NCBI GenBank assembly: GCA_958299035.1
Contig: CATQJL010000316.1
Location: forward strand, 11,750,347 to 11,814,346
Direction: 5' to 3'
Length of the DNA stretch: 64,000 bases
DNA from: Cylicocyclus nassatus
Lineage: Eukaryota > Nematoda > Chromadorea > Rhabditida > Strongylidae
Below the pieces are notes generated by a model, which saw only the letters and a list, made by a program, of their open reading frames with translations, was not told the origin of the DNA and did not search any database. The first letter of the stretch is position 1; every line of letters starts with the position of its first letter. Positions 43,002-54,765 of this stretch are shown piece by piece. The translations under genes and the position numbers were made by a program.

Positions 43002-44835
43002 GCGGCAAACATTTCTCCTAAGAATTTCTCAGTTTCAATGCTAAATTGTACAAATCTCGCTTGAAATCCACTTTTGACCTATTAGGTCTTAAAGAAAGTT
43101 CCCGGGCACTTGCAAAAATTTTTTCCAAATCGCTGTAACTTCAAGCAGGTTGATTCTTCTTTGAAGCTACAAACTTTTTTGCAAAGACATTTTTGTATAC
43201 AACATATATATATATATATATTTACCTTGCTGGCTTTTCAGCGTCTCGCTGCGGCCCACCAGCATGCGCAGAAGGGAAAAAGATTGACGCGAAAAGTAAT
43301 CTATTTGCGCAGATTATCTCAGGAATGGTGAGAGCTGGACAGATCATATGCTGTAGTTATATAGAAGTCTGCTGGGGCTATCTTGGAGACTATTAACGCC
43401 TTGAGCGACTATATGCAAAATAAATTTTTCCAGAAAGGTTAAGAAATCGGCCATTTTTGCCAAAATGCACCATTTTTCGATTAAGCGACTTTGAAGACTT
43501 CTTATTCTGCACAGGAGGAAGCAAATCATTGATTATTGCGAAGATTGTTGGGGCAATGCCTTATACATCTTTTGGACCCAATGACGATCCTTGCAGAAGC
43601 GATGTCAGCTGCGAAAATAGTTGCAGTCAGAGGCAAGTTTGACAGCTTGTAATTTCTGAGCGCAATCGAAAAACGAGTGCAGCTGCGGGTCAGTGGACTG
43701 GATTACTCACGATTTGGACGAAAACCTATGAACTTCACAAAAAATGGCCGCAGGAAGAAAAATTGTGAAATTGTCATGGTTAGAAAGCTTTCCTTTTTTG
43801 ATGTGCAGATCATGCATGTTTTGGCACCGATGAAAATTAGAAGCGGCTTCAAAAAGATTAGGCTTCCTTCTACCGAACAGTATAAAAACTTGGCGTCAAA
43901 TACCGACGGGGCGGCAAAAAAAAATGCATCAGAAAACAAAATCTCTATAAGTGCCCGACTCTTCCTTTGCAACCTAATATTTCGCATAAATCATACCTCT
44001 GATTTATGTGCCTCCTATGACAAAGAAGCAAAGCGAGAGCTTGGTCTCGGAAGGAAGGCCTAAAAGCTTCATGCGGCAGTGCATTTCTGCTGAAAATTTC
44101 TCAATTTTAATGCTAAACTGTACAAAAGCTCGCTTGAAATCCACTTTTGGCCGCTTTTAATTCGCAGAAATTATACCTCTGCCTCCTACAATAAAGAAGC
44201 AAAGCAAACTTGGTCTTGAGGGAAGGAAAGTCCCGAGGGCTTATGCGGCAAGATCAATGCTAACTTATCAAAAATATTGCTTGAAACCCACTTTGGGTTT
44301 TTACATCGCAGAAATCATACTTCTGCCTCCTTTAGCAAAGAAGGAAAGGGGGCTTGGTCTCGTGGTCTCGGTCTATGCGGCAGGACATGTTTGCTAAGAT
44401 TGTCCAGGAGAAAGCTTTGAGCGAACTTTGGTCTCGCTCCAAGAAATGACTTCGCCAGATATTGTAGGAGAGTATAGGACTGTGCAAGATCGCGAAGCTC
44501 GATGTGTTTGCGGCCGTCGCACATTCCTGAAAGTCAGCCTGAAATTCGGGTTGAATCTCGCTGTACTACATAGATGACTGCTTAGGCGATTTCCATTCAT
44601 AGGAGCTGGGGTTGGGTCTTTGCAAGGAGAACAGCATATATGATTCGCTAGTTAGTCGCTGTTAACAGTTTTCTTGAGAGCCTTATCTTGCTTCTATTAC
44701 TACTTCCATTGCGAAAAAGATCCTTGAAAAATGGGAATTCGTTCTCTTGCTATTTTTAGTTGCATGCAGACAGTTATCAATGTATCTGTCCCAGCCCACT
44801 TACTAGCGACCCGTAAGGTCGCTAGTCGATATATA
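43002..44835 (+). repeat. Continuation of the satellite-like block
   Basis: Several diverged copies of a unit of about 150 bp: CTCAGTTTYAATGCTAAA, then GCTCGCTTGAAATCCACTTT, then CAGAAATYATACYTCTGCCTCC. They lie at about 43020, 43935, 44096 and 44260. 44525-44830 repeats 39360-39480 plus 39500-39770. A (TA)n tract lies at 43204-43221. No gene is supported, despite a 128-codon frame at 43677-44063. Confidence 0.5.
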
Positions 44836-45771
44836 TCAGGTTGTCCCATAAGTTCCGTCCGTTTAAACTTTCGATCGCAATAAGTCATGAACTTCTTGGT
44901 TTTGTTTGATAGAGCAAAGCAAGCTCTACAAGATGCGCTTCTCATTTTCGCATCATTTCGAATCCATCTCGAGTTTGAAGCCAAAAACCAAAAAGATCCA
45001 ACCGCCCGAAAAATAAAGAAAAAATCGTAACTCCTTTCAGAAAAATCCTAGAAAATTCCTAACTTGCTCACAGATATCCTATCCACATCAGACATTTACA
45101 TAAACTGTTGCTGTATTTTTTTCTTTAATAGAAATCGAGAAAACGAAAATTTTCATGTTCTTGCCAAAGTGATGCTGTGCCGTTCTCACACTAGTAAATG
45201 TATACTACAGACCAGTACAAGTACAGACACAAATTTTTAGCGCTCTACAGGCTTTAGTTTTCGAGAAACATCGAATTTAGCTTCGTGCAGTCGGGTGTCC
45301 CGTCTTAAAACCATTATTTCTCGAGAACTAAAGCCTGTAGAGCGCTGAAAATTTGTGTCTGTACTTGTACTGGTCTGTAGTATACATCTACTAGTGTGAG
45401 AACGGCACAGCATCACTTTGGCAAGAACATGAAAATTTTCGTTTTCTCGATTTCTATTTAAGGAAAAAATACAGCAACAGTATATGTAAATGTCTGATGT
45501 GGATAGGATATCTGTAAGCAAATTAGGAATTCTTCTCTAGAATTTTTCTAAACGAAGTTGCGAATTTTTCTTCATTTTTCGGGCGGTTGGATCTTTTTGG
45601 TTTTTGGCTTCAGACTCCAGATGGATTTGAAATGATGCGAAAATGAGAAGCGCATCTTGTAGAGCTTGCTTTGCTCTATCAAATGGTACCCTGGAACCTG
45701 TCTAAAACCAAGAAGTTCATGACTTATTGCGATCGAAAGTTTAAACGGACGGAACTTATGGGACAACCTGA
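44836..45771. mobile_element. Young mariner-TIR palindrome, arms about 450 bp
   Basis: The ends ATCAGGTTGTCCCATAAGTT are inverted and flanked by TAT/ATA-type sequence, as expected for a TA target. The arms match almost throughout: GATCGCAATAAGTCATGAACTTC, AAACCAAAAAGATCCAACCGCC, GAAAATTTTCATGTTCTTGCC and TCTACAGGCTTTAGTTYTCGAG all have mirror partners. The centre is about 45265-45310. It is the less decayed relative of 16875-17801. There is no transposase, so it must be mobilised in trans if at all. Confidence 0.9.
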
Positions 45772-47674
45772 TAATATGTGGCAGTAGCTCGACCTCTGAG
45801 GGAATTCTCGCACCTCAGCGCGAGAGGTGCGAGGCTGCTGCGAAAATCTCTCTGCGAGAGATTGCGGACGACGAGAGCGTGCTTACGGTAGCTCAGCCGC
45901 GACGCTGGTGCCAGCTTTGGCGGCTGGCTGCGGCACCAGGCGGCTGCCTGGGTAACACTTGCTACGCACCCGGTCATTTTGTATCCAGAGTTGAAATACA
46001 CACCTCTTTAAGCAGAGTTCGCAGAAAGTCGATGACTTCAATGGTAACGTCGTTTTTTACTCTTTTTGGAGGGGCGTACTTTCTTAGAAATTCATTCAAA
46101 TTGACTTCCTACAAATAAGATTTGACGAATTTTTTGCAACAGTTAGTTTCTAAATACCTTGAATGGCGGCTGAAGGCGAATGAGGTGGTCTTTTCCGAAA
46201 TTTTCGTACTTAAATTCGCTAGACGTATCGGGGAGAGGGCGTTTGACACTGAGGATCTGTTTCAGTTTGTCCACCTCATTCTCCAGTGCTCTGTCTTTTG
46301 CCGGAAGCAAGTTCATCTATACTGTCAATGTTTTTCGTTTCTTTTTGAAAAAGTTGTAGTGGATCTTGCCTCGACACGAGTCGCGATCACTATCTCCACG
46401 AGCAGACGATTTGTTTCGGCGGTGTCGTAGAAGTTTCCTAATCGCGAGCGCTCCGCACTTTGCACCACACAAGAAATATCTGCCATGTCGAACTGTCTGA
46501 TTGGTCGAAGGCAATGGTGCAAAGTTTTTTTTATAAAATTCTACTTTCGAAGACCACCGCCACGGAAACGCTATGTTACATGGTATTCAGCGGTCCTCCT
46601 CTTGCAAGCGTTGCGTACAGAACTGCGGAAAAATTGGAACTTCCCATTCGCGCGCAAGGCAGCTTCTTATAGCCTCTAGAAATTTACCAATTTTCTACTG
46701 TGCGGTTTGTTACGTTTAACAGACCTAGCGGCTCAGAGAGCGCAGGTGGTGGTGTTGCTGTGGTGGTGCGCGAGCAGAGTGTGAGTTCCTTTCCGAGTCA
46801 ACTAAATGACTAACGCATTCACAGTGTTCGTACGCAAGGAAATTTTCACTCACACTGAAGCGGTTGCGATGGAGTTCTACACTCCTCCGCATAGTCGAGG
46901 GGCATGTCGAACTGGCTTTCTACATCGTATTCCTATGAAGAAATTGGCCTCAGATTTATCCAATCATTTATTATCAATCTATAGCTTATCAACTTTTCAA
47001 AGGTTGTGTTACCGAGCTAAAAGTAAGTACGCAGAAAAACTTCCAAACTTTGACATGAGATGCCAGGGAGCTTATAACCGTAATGAGCGCCCTCACTTAC
47101 CCCTGGGTACCAACTCCCAGCCCCGTGGCATTGAGTTTTGATAAAAACTAATGAACTGTTAAGAGCCACTATCTATTTCGTGATCAGTACCCTCGCCTAC
47201 CCCTGGGTAGCAACTCCCAGCTACAAGTTCAGAAGAGGTGACAAACTAATAAGCGATCAGAATTTCCAAACAGCCGAACTAATTGTCCCGTTAAAAGCAT
47301 CAGCCCTAGAAACATTCCCTTTCCCCCACTCATTCCCTCCCCTCCTCCTTCTATACTCATAAAGTATCTGAATCAAGCAATCAATTAAAAGTGTTAAGCG
47401 ACTTCAACCCCCTTCTCATCCCAACCCCGAATATGTGAACATGCTACAACTTACTCTGTTCAAGGGCCTCAATGGAGCGAAGTTCCATGTATGTGCGCCT
47501 TGGAGTAGATGTTGAAGGCAGATTTTCGTCGGCCATGATACCTAAACATACTACAATGAAGGAGATCAAGTTGACATGAAAGCTAGCTTACCGGATTTCT
47601 TTTGCCACTAGCGTCGGAGTCTAGAAATGAGCTTTAGTAGACACAACTAAGCAAAGCTCAGCTTCCTCAAGCTC
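45772..47674. other. Intergenic; RTE-like fragment, no gene recognised
   Basis: Frames of 60-111 codons on both strands carry no domain. Two copies of the CCAACTCCCAGC motif (about 47108 and 47210), related to the retroposon tail at 11.6 kb, mark a decayed SINE/RTE piece. A GC-rich stretch at 45880-45950 has a small TGGTGCC...GGCACCA hairpin. Confidence 0.4.
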
Positions 47675-47727
47675 GGCACCCCCCCCCTCAAAACCTGCGG
47701 CTGCCGCAGGTTTTGAGGGGGGGTGCC
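47675..47727. repeat. Perfect-stem hairpin with C/G runs
   Basis: GGCAC(C)n TCAAAACCTGCGGC is followed immediately by its reverse complement. The only difference is the length of the C (9) and G (7) runs. The stem is about 25 bp with essentially no loop. Confidence 0.85.
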
Positions 47728-49209
47728 GCAGGCCATTAACTATATCAAAAAACATTTTTAGCGGACAATATTTATATGAATCAATAGCCTAGACCTCGTA
47801 GATTCCATAGTGATGTTTTGAGCCTGATTCGTCTTCTTAGCTCTGAGTAATATTTGGTGAAAGCACAGCGATCAAAAGCGAAAAATGGGAAAAACGAGAT
47901 TTTGGTTGGCTTCTAATTCAATAGTTTGGAGATCTTCTGAAGCGGGATTCCTGAGGTGGACAAAGAAGGAGTAGTGCTTTGTATTGAGTGCAAGAAGAGG
48001 TAGCTTACTCACCGTTAAGATGAAGTTAATCATGTTTTAAATTACTGCTTTATACGAGGTTGTTTACTGCTCGGAGACCTCAGAGTTCGCTGAAACTTGG
48101 CGCATAGGGGTATTCGACACGCGAATTACGACAATTATGCTTGATTAGAGGTACGGTAGGTTACGGTAGGCATACGGTATCTGCAAGTTTGTGTCGTTGA
48201 ACTTGAATTTTGCAGGATTTCAACAGCGCTTTCATCAAGCCAATTTAGTCACACAGCTTGTACAAGTGCTTTTGACCTTGGGTCGATACGACCCCCCCTA
48301 CCTACCCCCCCCCCCTAACGACTCCCCCCCCCTGCAGCGTGCCGCACCCCCCGCTTTACCCTGATAGGAATCCAGATTGAGATAAGAACTTCCATGGCAA
48401 AATTAAGGACGTTGTTAAGTGAAGTTGAGTGAATACAGATACAGATAGAAATAAAGATAGATAGAGGTAAGAGGAGAAATGACAGGAAGATTAAGAGGAG
48501 AGGTAACAGGAATAAAAGAGAAGAAGACAAAACATCTAAAAAAAGCGTCCCATAACTTTTGAAGAGACAGAGCAAGAGAATGAGATACAACATTAGAAGT
48601 GAAATACAACATTGGGAACACAGACAAACTGAGTGCTTACCTTTTTTCGTCTCAGTTGTACCCAGCAAAGAGTTTCTTCGATATGAAACTTGTCACTGCG
48701 CGTGTGAGCAGTCGTGGGCTGCTCTTCTTGACTTCTTCGCAGCTGAAAAAGAAAACTTTATCACAAACTTCTGATAAAAGAGGCATGAACTTATCTCCAA
48801 ACGAGATCCTATGCTGCGGCGTTATGTATTTCGACATCCGCTTCCTCAAGCGCGCGCCCTCGAAGCGTGGTCCCGCGCCGATCGGCTGGCTAGCACGACT
48901 AAGTTCGCGGGAACTTTCCATTTAGTGTACTTTACGGGAACTTCCGGAACTTTGGATCCGCGGCATCCTTGACGTCATAATTCACGGGAACTTTGTCATT
49001 TCTATACCCCAATGGTGAACAAGGTCCTCCGGAACTTTGCCATTTTTCGCATGTTCGCCGGAACTTCTCGCCGTTTGTCTAAGTTCACGAAAGCGGCTGT
49101 CGTAAAATGTGGGGAAAGCAAAGTCCGAAACACATGAGTCGATAAGCGAGGGCCAGCAAGAAATAGACCAGAAACAGGCAAACCTGTAATGAAAACAGAC
49201 CAGGAACAA
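47728..49209. other. Intergenic; C-rich tract and GGAACTT short repeats
   Basis: 48289-48351 is an extreme C-rich stretch. From about 48905 to 49075 a motif CSGGAACTTTSNCATTT recurs at least five times at irregular spacing. A similar motif cluster is at 39290-39375. No gene. Confidence 0.45.
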
Positions 49210-51918
49210 TCACAGAGAATTGTTCAATAATTGGCAAATGTCAACTTTCCTCAGTTTCCTTTTGAAAGCTTTACAGTTGTCAGCACTCAAAACTTCGCGA
49301 GGTATGCACCGTAACCATCTAGCTCCCCGACAAAAAATATGATTCCATAGCAGGATGGCATGTTTCCTCTCAACGGTAATGCAAGTTAAAACCACCGTGT
49401 CTATCGTAAGCAGGCATAAAGATCCAGTAATCGCTGGAACTCAACTTGACTTCACGTTTCAGAGCCCTGAAGCAAAACAAGAGGTCATATTTAGCTTTTT
49501 TGCAAACAGGAGATTCAAGTCCCACCTTCTTCAAGCGGCCATGATAACTCAGAGCGGAACAATCGGGGATACATCTCCTGATCACAAATTTAGTAAAAAC
49601 TCTCTGAACTCTTTCAAGCTTTTTGATATGTTTAGCTTTACTCGGACTATAGAGTTGTAAGCAGTATTCAAGTTTAGGTAAAACAAAAGATTTATAATGT
49701 CGTAACATAATCGTTGGATTATCCGTGGATCATTTTGAAGTATCCGGAAGACCGAGCCAAATGCCTTGGTAACAGTCTCATTAATATGCTCGGTACCGGA
49801 GACTCATTGAAACGAACACTCAAATCATAGATGAAATTACTCTGTCTTAAGTCTACACCATTCAACTTGCACGTCTGCTTTTGGCCACCGCCTAGGTGCA
49901 TAGAAGAGGATATTCCAAGGTTGATCGGTAAGCACCAAGCAGAGGCCCAATCTGCAAATCTACATAGCGATGCTGGCAGAGCGGATCTTACCTCCTGAGA
50001 GTTCTCATCCCCATAGATCCCATAAATCTTTATATCATCAGCGTGCAGCTTGACTTTAATGTGTGTGGACGTGATGATAGCACTTGGCACATCAACTGTA
50101 TGTATAAAGCAGAAACAAAAGTGGGGAGAGGACACCCCTTGAGGTACTCCACTGGTGCATATGTGCCTTTGCGAGTGGCAATGACCAACTCTAACCGCCA
50201 GATGTCTGTCAGCTAGGTACGAGGCGATCCATTCCAATAATTTGCCATCTATACCCAAATACTTTAGTTTACTCAGAAGTTTTCCGTGGCTAACTTCATC
50301 AAACGCTTTTGCTAGGTCAACACAAACAACATCAATAAATTTTTCCCTGTTCAATGCCAAAGCCCAATCAGATAAACTATCCGTTAAATTAGTAGTGGTA
50401 AACGCCCCGGGAAACCATGCTGTTCTTTAGGAATAACTGAAACCTATTGAGCCATGATAGCAGTCTGGATCTTTTGATCTTTTCCATTACTTTCACTGGT
50501 GTAGGCAATAAACTGATAGGACGATAGCTGCTTATTTGATTTGTACCGGAAACTTTTGGAATAGCCGTCACAATGGCTTCCTTCCAACACTGAGGCACCT
50601 TACTTAGCAGCATCGATATAATGAATATATGGGCAAGCGGTGCAGCCAGAGCAGATGCACATTTTTTTATAGATTATCTGCGGTATCCCATCATAGGTTT
50701 CAGTTATGGACGGTCTAAGAGTTTTCAAGATAGTGTAAACTTCAGAAGGATGAAAGAAAACATCACTCAAGTGATGTGGCGGGACACAATCCATTCAAAG
50801 GGATGTTTTCACTAAAATTATCACTAGTAAAAACATTCGAGAAATAACCAGCTAAAGCATTTGCTTTATTAAGGTCAGAGACAAAAGTTGCACACAAACT
50901 GTTCATCAAGGTAGGGAGCTTGCCATTGGCTTTCATTTTATATGCATAGGTTTCATGTTATTCCTGGCTGCTATTTACGAACCCGGTAGGCAAGGTATTT
51001 TCTTATGTGAGCATCAATGTCCCGACAGACTTTCTTATACAAAGAGTTTTCAAGCGGACAGGATAGCTCATGGAAAAATCTCTGCTTCATGCTAAGGACT
51101 TGTAGTTGCTTCGGGAGTTTGACTATGTTACGTTTAGGAAAATGAAATGGGAAAAATTTTGCTAAAGATTCATACAGTTCGGCACAAAATCTGCGATAAA
51201 TATCTGCGGAGGATGTATACTGGTCAAAAATTGCCAACCAATCGATAGCAGAGAAGTAATCATTCAACGCCTCATAGTTGACATCTAAAAAGTCAGGCAT
51301 GGGCACTTTCACCTCAAAGATATTCAAGGGAAAAGTGAAAGACACCATGGCATGATCAGATGAGGCAAAGGGAGGAAGCACTTTGGTCAGGGGATGTGTG
51401 GTGGTCGTAAGAATGACATTCAAAATATGGTGAGAATGAGTTGGTGAGTTAACATATTGCGTGAAACCACTTTCCTCAAAGAACTTGAGAAATCGTGATG
51501 ATATGTGATTTAGAGGCTTATGATCTGTCCAATTTATCAGCAAATTTAAATCGCCGAAAATGACAGTAGAGTCTTGCTCGGAAAGTCATATAACAGATCG
51601 ATAAGCGACTCATCATCATCACGTTTAGAAATAGGAGGGCGGTAGACAAGAATAAATCTGATTTGGAACGAATTGTTAGTAAGATCGAAAGAGAGAACAT
51701 CGGCTTTCAAATCTTTTGTGTATTTGACAACTCGAGCATTGAGCGATGCTTTGACCAAAATGCAAACTCCCCCCTTCCTTTGCATTTGTTTCTATCCAAC
51801 CGCACAACGATGTAGGGGAAAGCCCCCAGCAATTCAGAGTCAAAAACTTTGGTGGTGAGCCAAGTCCCAGTAATAAATACCATATCGGGCATAGAAGGCA
51901 ATAAAAGTAAATGCAGAT
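49210..51918 (-). pseudogene. Broken LINE ORF2 of the CR1/Jockey group
   Basis: Read from 51918 downwards, it starts inside the endonuclease (PDMVFITGTWL, just before the TETW position of the intact copy). It continues through VYRPP (about 51640), ASSDHAMVSF (about 51350), RPISLLPTP (about 50520), VDLAKAFDE (about 50310), GVPQG (about 50140), HADD in place of YADD (about 50040) and EYCLQLYSP near 49660. It ends at 49210. The frame changes at least six times with several stops and small deletions, so it cannot encode an enzyme. It is closest to the intact element at 30.5-34.0 kb. The 5' end is cut off exactly where Ty3/gypsy sequence begins. Confidence 0.85.
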
Positions 51919-52745
51919 ACAAATTGAGGAGTTGTCAGACGAAGCGAAGAAAATGGTCGTGATAGACACGCATAGAGGTTTGTACCAGTACAATAGAATG
52001 CCTTTCCGCATGAAGACGGCACCAGGAATCTTCCAACAGATAATGAATAAGATGGTGAACGGTTTGCAAGGTGTAGCAACCTACTTGGACGACATACTGG
52101 TCTGTGGAAGAACCGAAGAAGAACATATGGCGAATTTGCTAGCTGTTTTTGCAAGGATAGCCGACTATGGATTCAGGATTTGCTTAGAGAAGTGTTTCTT
52201 TTGGCAAGCCAGAGATACGATATCTTGGCTTTATAGTAGATCGAAACGGCAGAAGACCGAACTCAGAGAAGATCGAAGCAATCAAGAATATGGACGAACC
52301 GATGAATGCGAACCAACTGAGAGCTTTTCTTGGCATAATAACGTACTATGCGGCGTTCATGCCAAAGATTAAGGATCTTCGTGGGCCACTGGACGCTGCT
52401 TTTTGATGCTCAAAAAAGATGCGAAGTGGGAATGGACACGAACACATCAAGAAGCTTTCGAAAAGCTCAAGAGTAATTGTCAAATGAGTGAACCTTGCTC
52501 ACTATGATCCAAGGCAGAAGATTGTCGTGGCAGCGGACGCTAGCGACTATGGGATCAGATGCGTGATATCGTATAGATATGCCGATGGATCCGAAAAGCC
52601 AATCGCACATATATCGAGATCTTTCACGAAAGCGGAGAAGAACTTTTTGCAGATCGAAAAGGAAGCATTGGGAATTGTCTTTGCTGTCTAGAAATTCCAC
52701 AAGTACATATTCGGGCGAAGGTTTTTGCTGTTGACAGACCATCAA
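51911..52745 (+). pseudogene. Ty3/gypsy reverse transcriptase and RNase H, broken
   Basis: The RT begins at the QIEELSDEAKK segment, has THRGLYQYNRMPF and the catalytic YLDD (52082-52093), and runs in frame to about 52230. A frameshift follows, and the thumb and linker (GFIVD-type and FLG...YY regions) are spread over other frames to 52380. RNase H (52488-52690) shows [21 protein letters not shown] and [11 protein letters not shown], followed by an in-frame stop. [15 protein letters not shown] then follows at about 52735. It copies element RNA in intact relatives; here it is inactive. Confidence 0.85.
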
Positions 52746-52764
52746 CCATTGTTAGCCATCTTCG

Positions 52765-53995
52765 GTGATAAGAAGGGGAGTTCCGGTCTACTCCGCGAAC
52801 CGACTCATGAGATGGGCTACAATTCTACTTGGATATGACTTCTTCGACATAGAATATGTCAAAACTACGAAGTTTGGACAAGCTGATGCCTTGTCACGGT
52901 TGATGAAGAAGAATCAGAATCCCGAAGAAGACGTTGTAATAGCCGCCGTTGAAAACGACGTTAACTACATGTTGAAAAACTGCATAAGGAAATATTGCCA
53001 GTGACAGCGTCAGATGTGCAATCCTACGCGAAGAAGGATCTAAAAAGAGTAATGACCTACGTGAAGAAAGGAGACTGGCCAGACGTAGATGGAGAATTGG
53101 CACATTTTCGAAACCGAAGAAACACATTGTCAATCGTGGAGCAATGTCTGATGTCGGCCAAAAGGGTTGTGATACCCAAGGAGCTTCGAAAAAATGTTCT
53201 AAAGGAAATGCATGTTGGTCAACCAGGGATTGTAAGGATGAAGAAATTAGCTCGAAGTTACGTCTATTGGCCGAATATTGACAAAAATTGCGAAGACTTG
53301 GTACGAAGTTGTACGAAATGTCAGGAATTAGCCAAAAATCCGACGAAAGTACCATTAGAAGCATGGCCATCCGCGACTCGAGTGTGGCAGAGGATACACA
53401 TCTACTTGGTCGTGGTAGACGCTTACAGCAAATGGCCTGAAATGATCGAGATGAGCAATATCTCGGCTTCGAAAACGGTGAAGGCTTTGAAGAATTTGTT
53501 TGCAAGGTACGGATTACCGCAAACTATAGTGAGCGACAATGGTACCCAGTTCACGTCGGACTTGTTCAAGAAAATATGTGACGAAGGTGGAATCATACAC
53601 ATAAGGACTGCTCCATACCACCCTCAGTCGAATGGACAGGCAGAGCGTTTCGTTGATACGCTGAAACGCGGGATCAAGAAACTAGGGGGGGGGGGGGAAG
53701 GGGGGAGGAGAGGCCAACAGAAGAGACTATAAATGTGGTGTTACAAGCGTATAGGACAACACCAAACACGAACTTGAACGACAAGACACCAGCAGGATTG
53801 TTTCTGGGCAGAAACTTTCGTACAAAACTAAGCCTGTTACTACCAATGTCAGAAGATGCCGAAGATCCACTCGCACGAAGAAGAAGAGAACGCATGGAAG
53901 AACAATTTGACAAAAAGCATGGAGTCGTTCGGAAACACTTCGAAGTTGGCGACTTAGTGTACGCTAAGCAGTGGAAGCCCACTTCTACTGGATGA
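52765..53995 (+). pseudogene. Ty3/gypsy integrase, broken
   Basis: It contains the end of RNase H (TTKFGQADALSRL), then the zinc-binding HHCC module ending in CTKCQE (about 53310). The catalytic core follows, with VVDAYSKWPE (first Asp), VSDNGTQF (second Asp) and HPQSNGQAERF (Glu). At 53684-53712 a G-run interrupts the frame. The continuation in the next frame is VLQAYRTTPNTNLNDKTPAG and the FEVGDLVYAK motif of the C-terminal domain. A further shift occurs near 53990. The first part also changes frame near 53000. Confidence 0.85.
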
Positions 53996-54354
53996 AGGGA
54001 ACCGTGCTGAAACGTATAGGACCTGTCAACTACGAAGTAATGGTCGGCGATGAAATCTGCAAGAAACACGCAAATCAGCTACGGCTTCGAAGCGACAGTG
54101 AACAGCTCGCCGTACACCGACTCCAACAACAATACGAAGCATTGAAGATACTCTTAGATGTTTTGACAGAAGACGACACTCTACAGAGGAATGGCAGTGC
54201 AGCTGATGAGAATCCCGAGCAAGGGATCGCGAGCGATGCGCCAGCATCCGTGGATTCAGCGACATCGACGTTGACATCAAGCCACGAGCCGTCCACGCCG
54301 CCGACAACTCTTTGGAGATCGAGCAGAACGAGAAGACCTGTACAACGGTTCTAA
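53971..54354 (+). pseudogene. C-terminal end of the gypsy polyprotein
   Basis: 127 codons continuing the integrase C-terminal domain (WMKGTVLKRIGPVNYEVMV, then CKKHANQLRLR). A low-complexity Ser/Thr/Pro tail follows and ends in RRPVQRF and TAA. It is out of frame with the preceding segment. Confidence 0.75.
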
Positions 54355-54607
54355 CCTAGTCCATAGTATGTTATTGTATGTTTGTTTCATTGATTTTTTT
54401 TTGTTGTTCAAATGATAGTGATGTCTGTGTATGACGGATTTCTTAGCTCTTGTAGTTCATGTTTTTTTTGTCGTAGGCTAGTTTTGTGTAACTACCCTAC
54501 TGGGAGAGGTGTTGTGTTAGTGATCGTGAATAATCAGCTGTTTTTCCTCGTAGTGATCTGCCCTCGCGCATTCGATCTTAGCCTCAGAGTGCGCGGGAAA
54601 TGAGCGC

Positions 54608-54615
54608 TATAAAAG
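54608..54615 (+). promoter_or_regulatory. LTR TATA box
   Basis: TATAAAAG in the LTR, followed after about 25-30 bases by TCAGTTCAG repeats that fit an initiator. Confidence 0.65.
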
Positions 54616-54693
54616 GCGCTCACTCATAGCCTTACTCAGTTCAGTTCAGTTCTTATCATTCGCCCCATATTTATTATTCTCTATTATTTCTCT

Positions 54694-54699
54694 AATAAA
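54694..54699 (+). terminator. LTR polyadenylation signal
   Basis: AATAAA about 80 bases after the TATA box, within the expected R region. Confidence 0.65.
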
Positions 54700-54765
54700 T
54701 TTGTCTGCTTCTTTCTGTGCTCTACAGGACGAAGAGTCGAAGTGTCCAAAGTCGAGGACACAACA

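Larger units (their letters stand above)
51911..54765 (+). mobile_element. 5'-truncated Ty3/gypsy LTR retrotransposon
   Basis: The order reverse transcriptase, RNase H, integrase, then 3' LTR is that of Ty3/gypsy elements. Gag, protease, the start of the RT and the 5' LTR are missing. Several frame changes are present. No second LTR is found in the window. Confidence 0.85.
54510..54765 (+). repeat. 3' LTR of the gypsy element
   Basis: 256 bp with inverted ends TGTTGTGT...ACACAACA. It is immediately preceded by a purine-rich tract (GGGAGAGG, 54502-54509) that fits a polypurine primer. Inside lie TATAAAAG (54608-54615), an initiator-like TCAGTTCAGTTCAGTTC region about 25 bases downstream, and AATAAA (54694-54699). 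The U3, R and U5 layout is therefore visible. Confidence 0.85.

Noticed and set aside
43677..44063. 128-codon frame in the satellite-like block
   Set aside because: It crosses diverged repeat units, and the frame is not kept in the other units.
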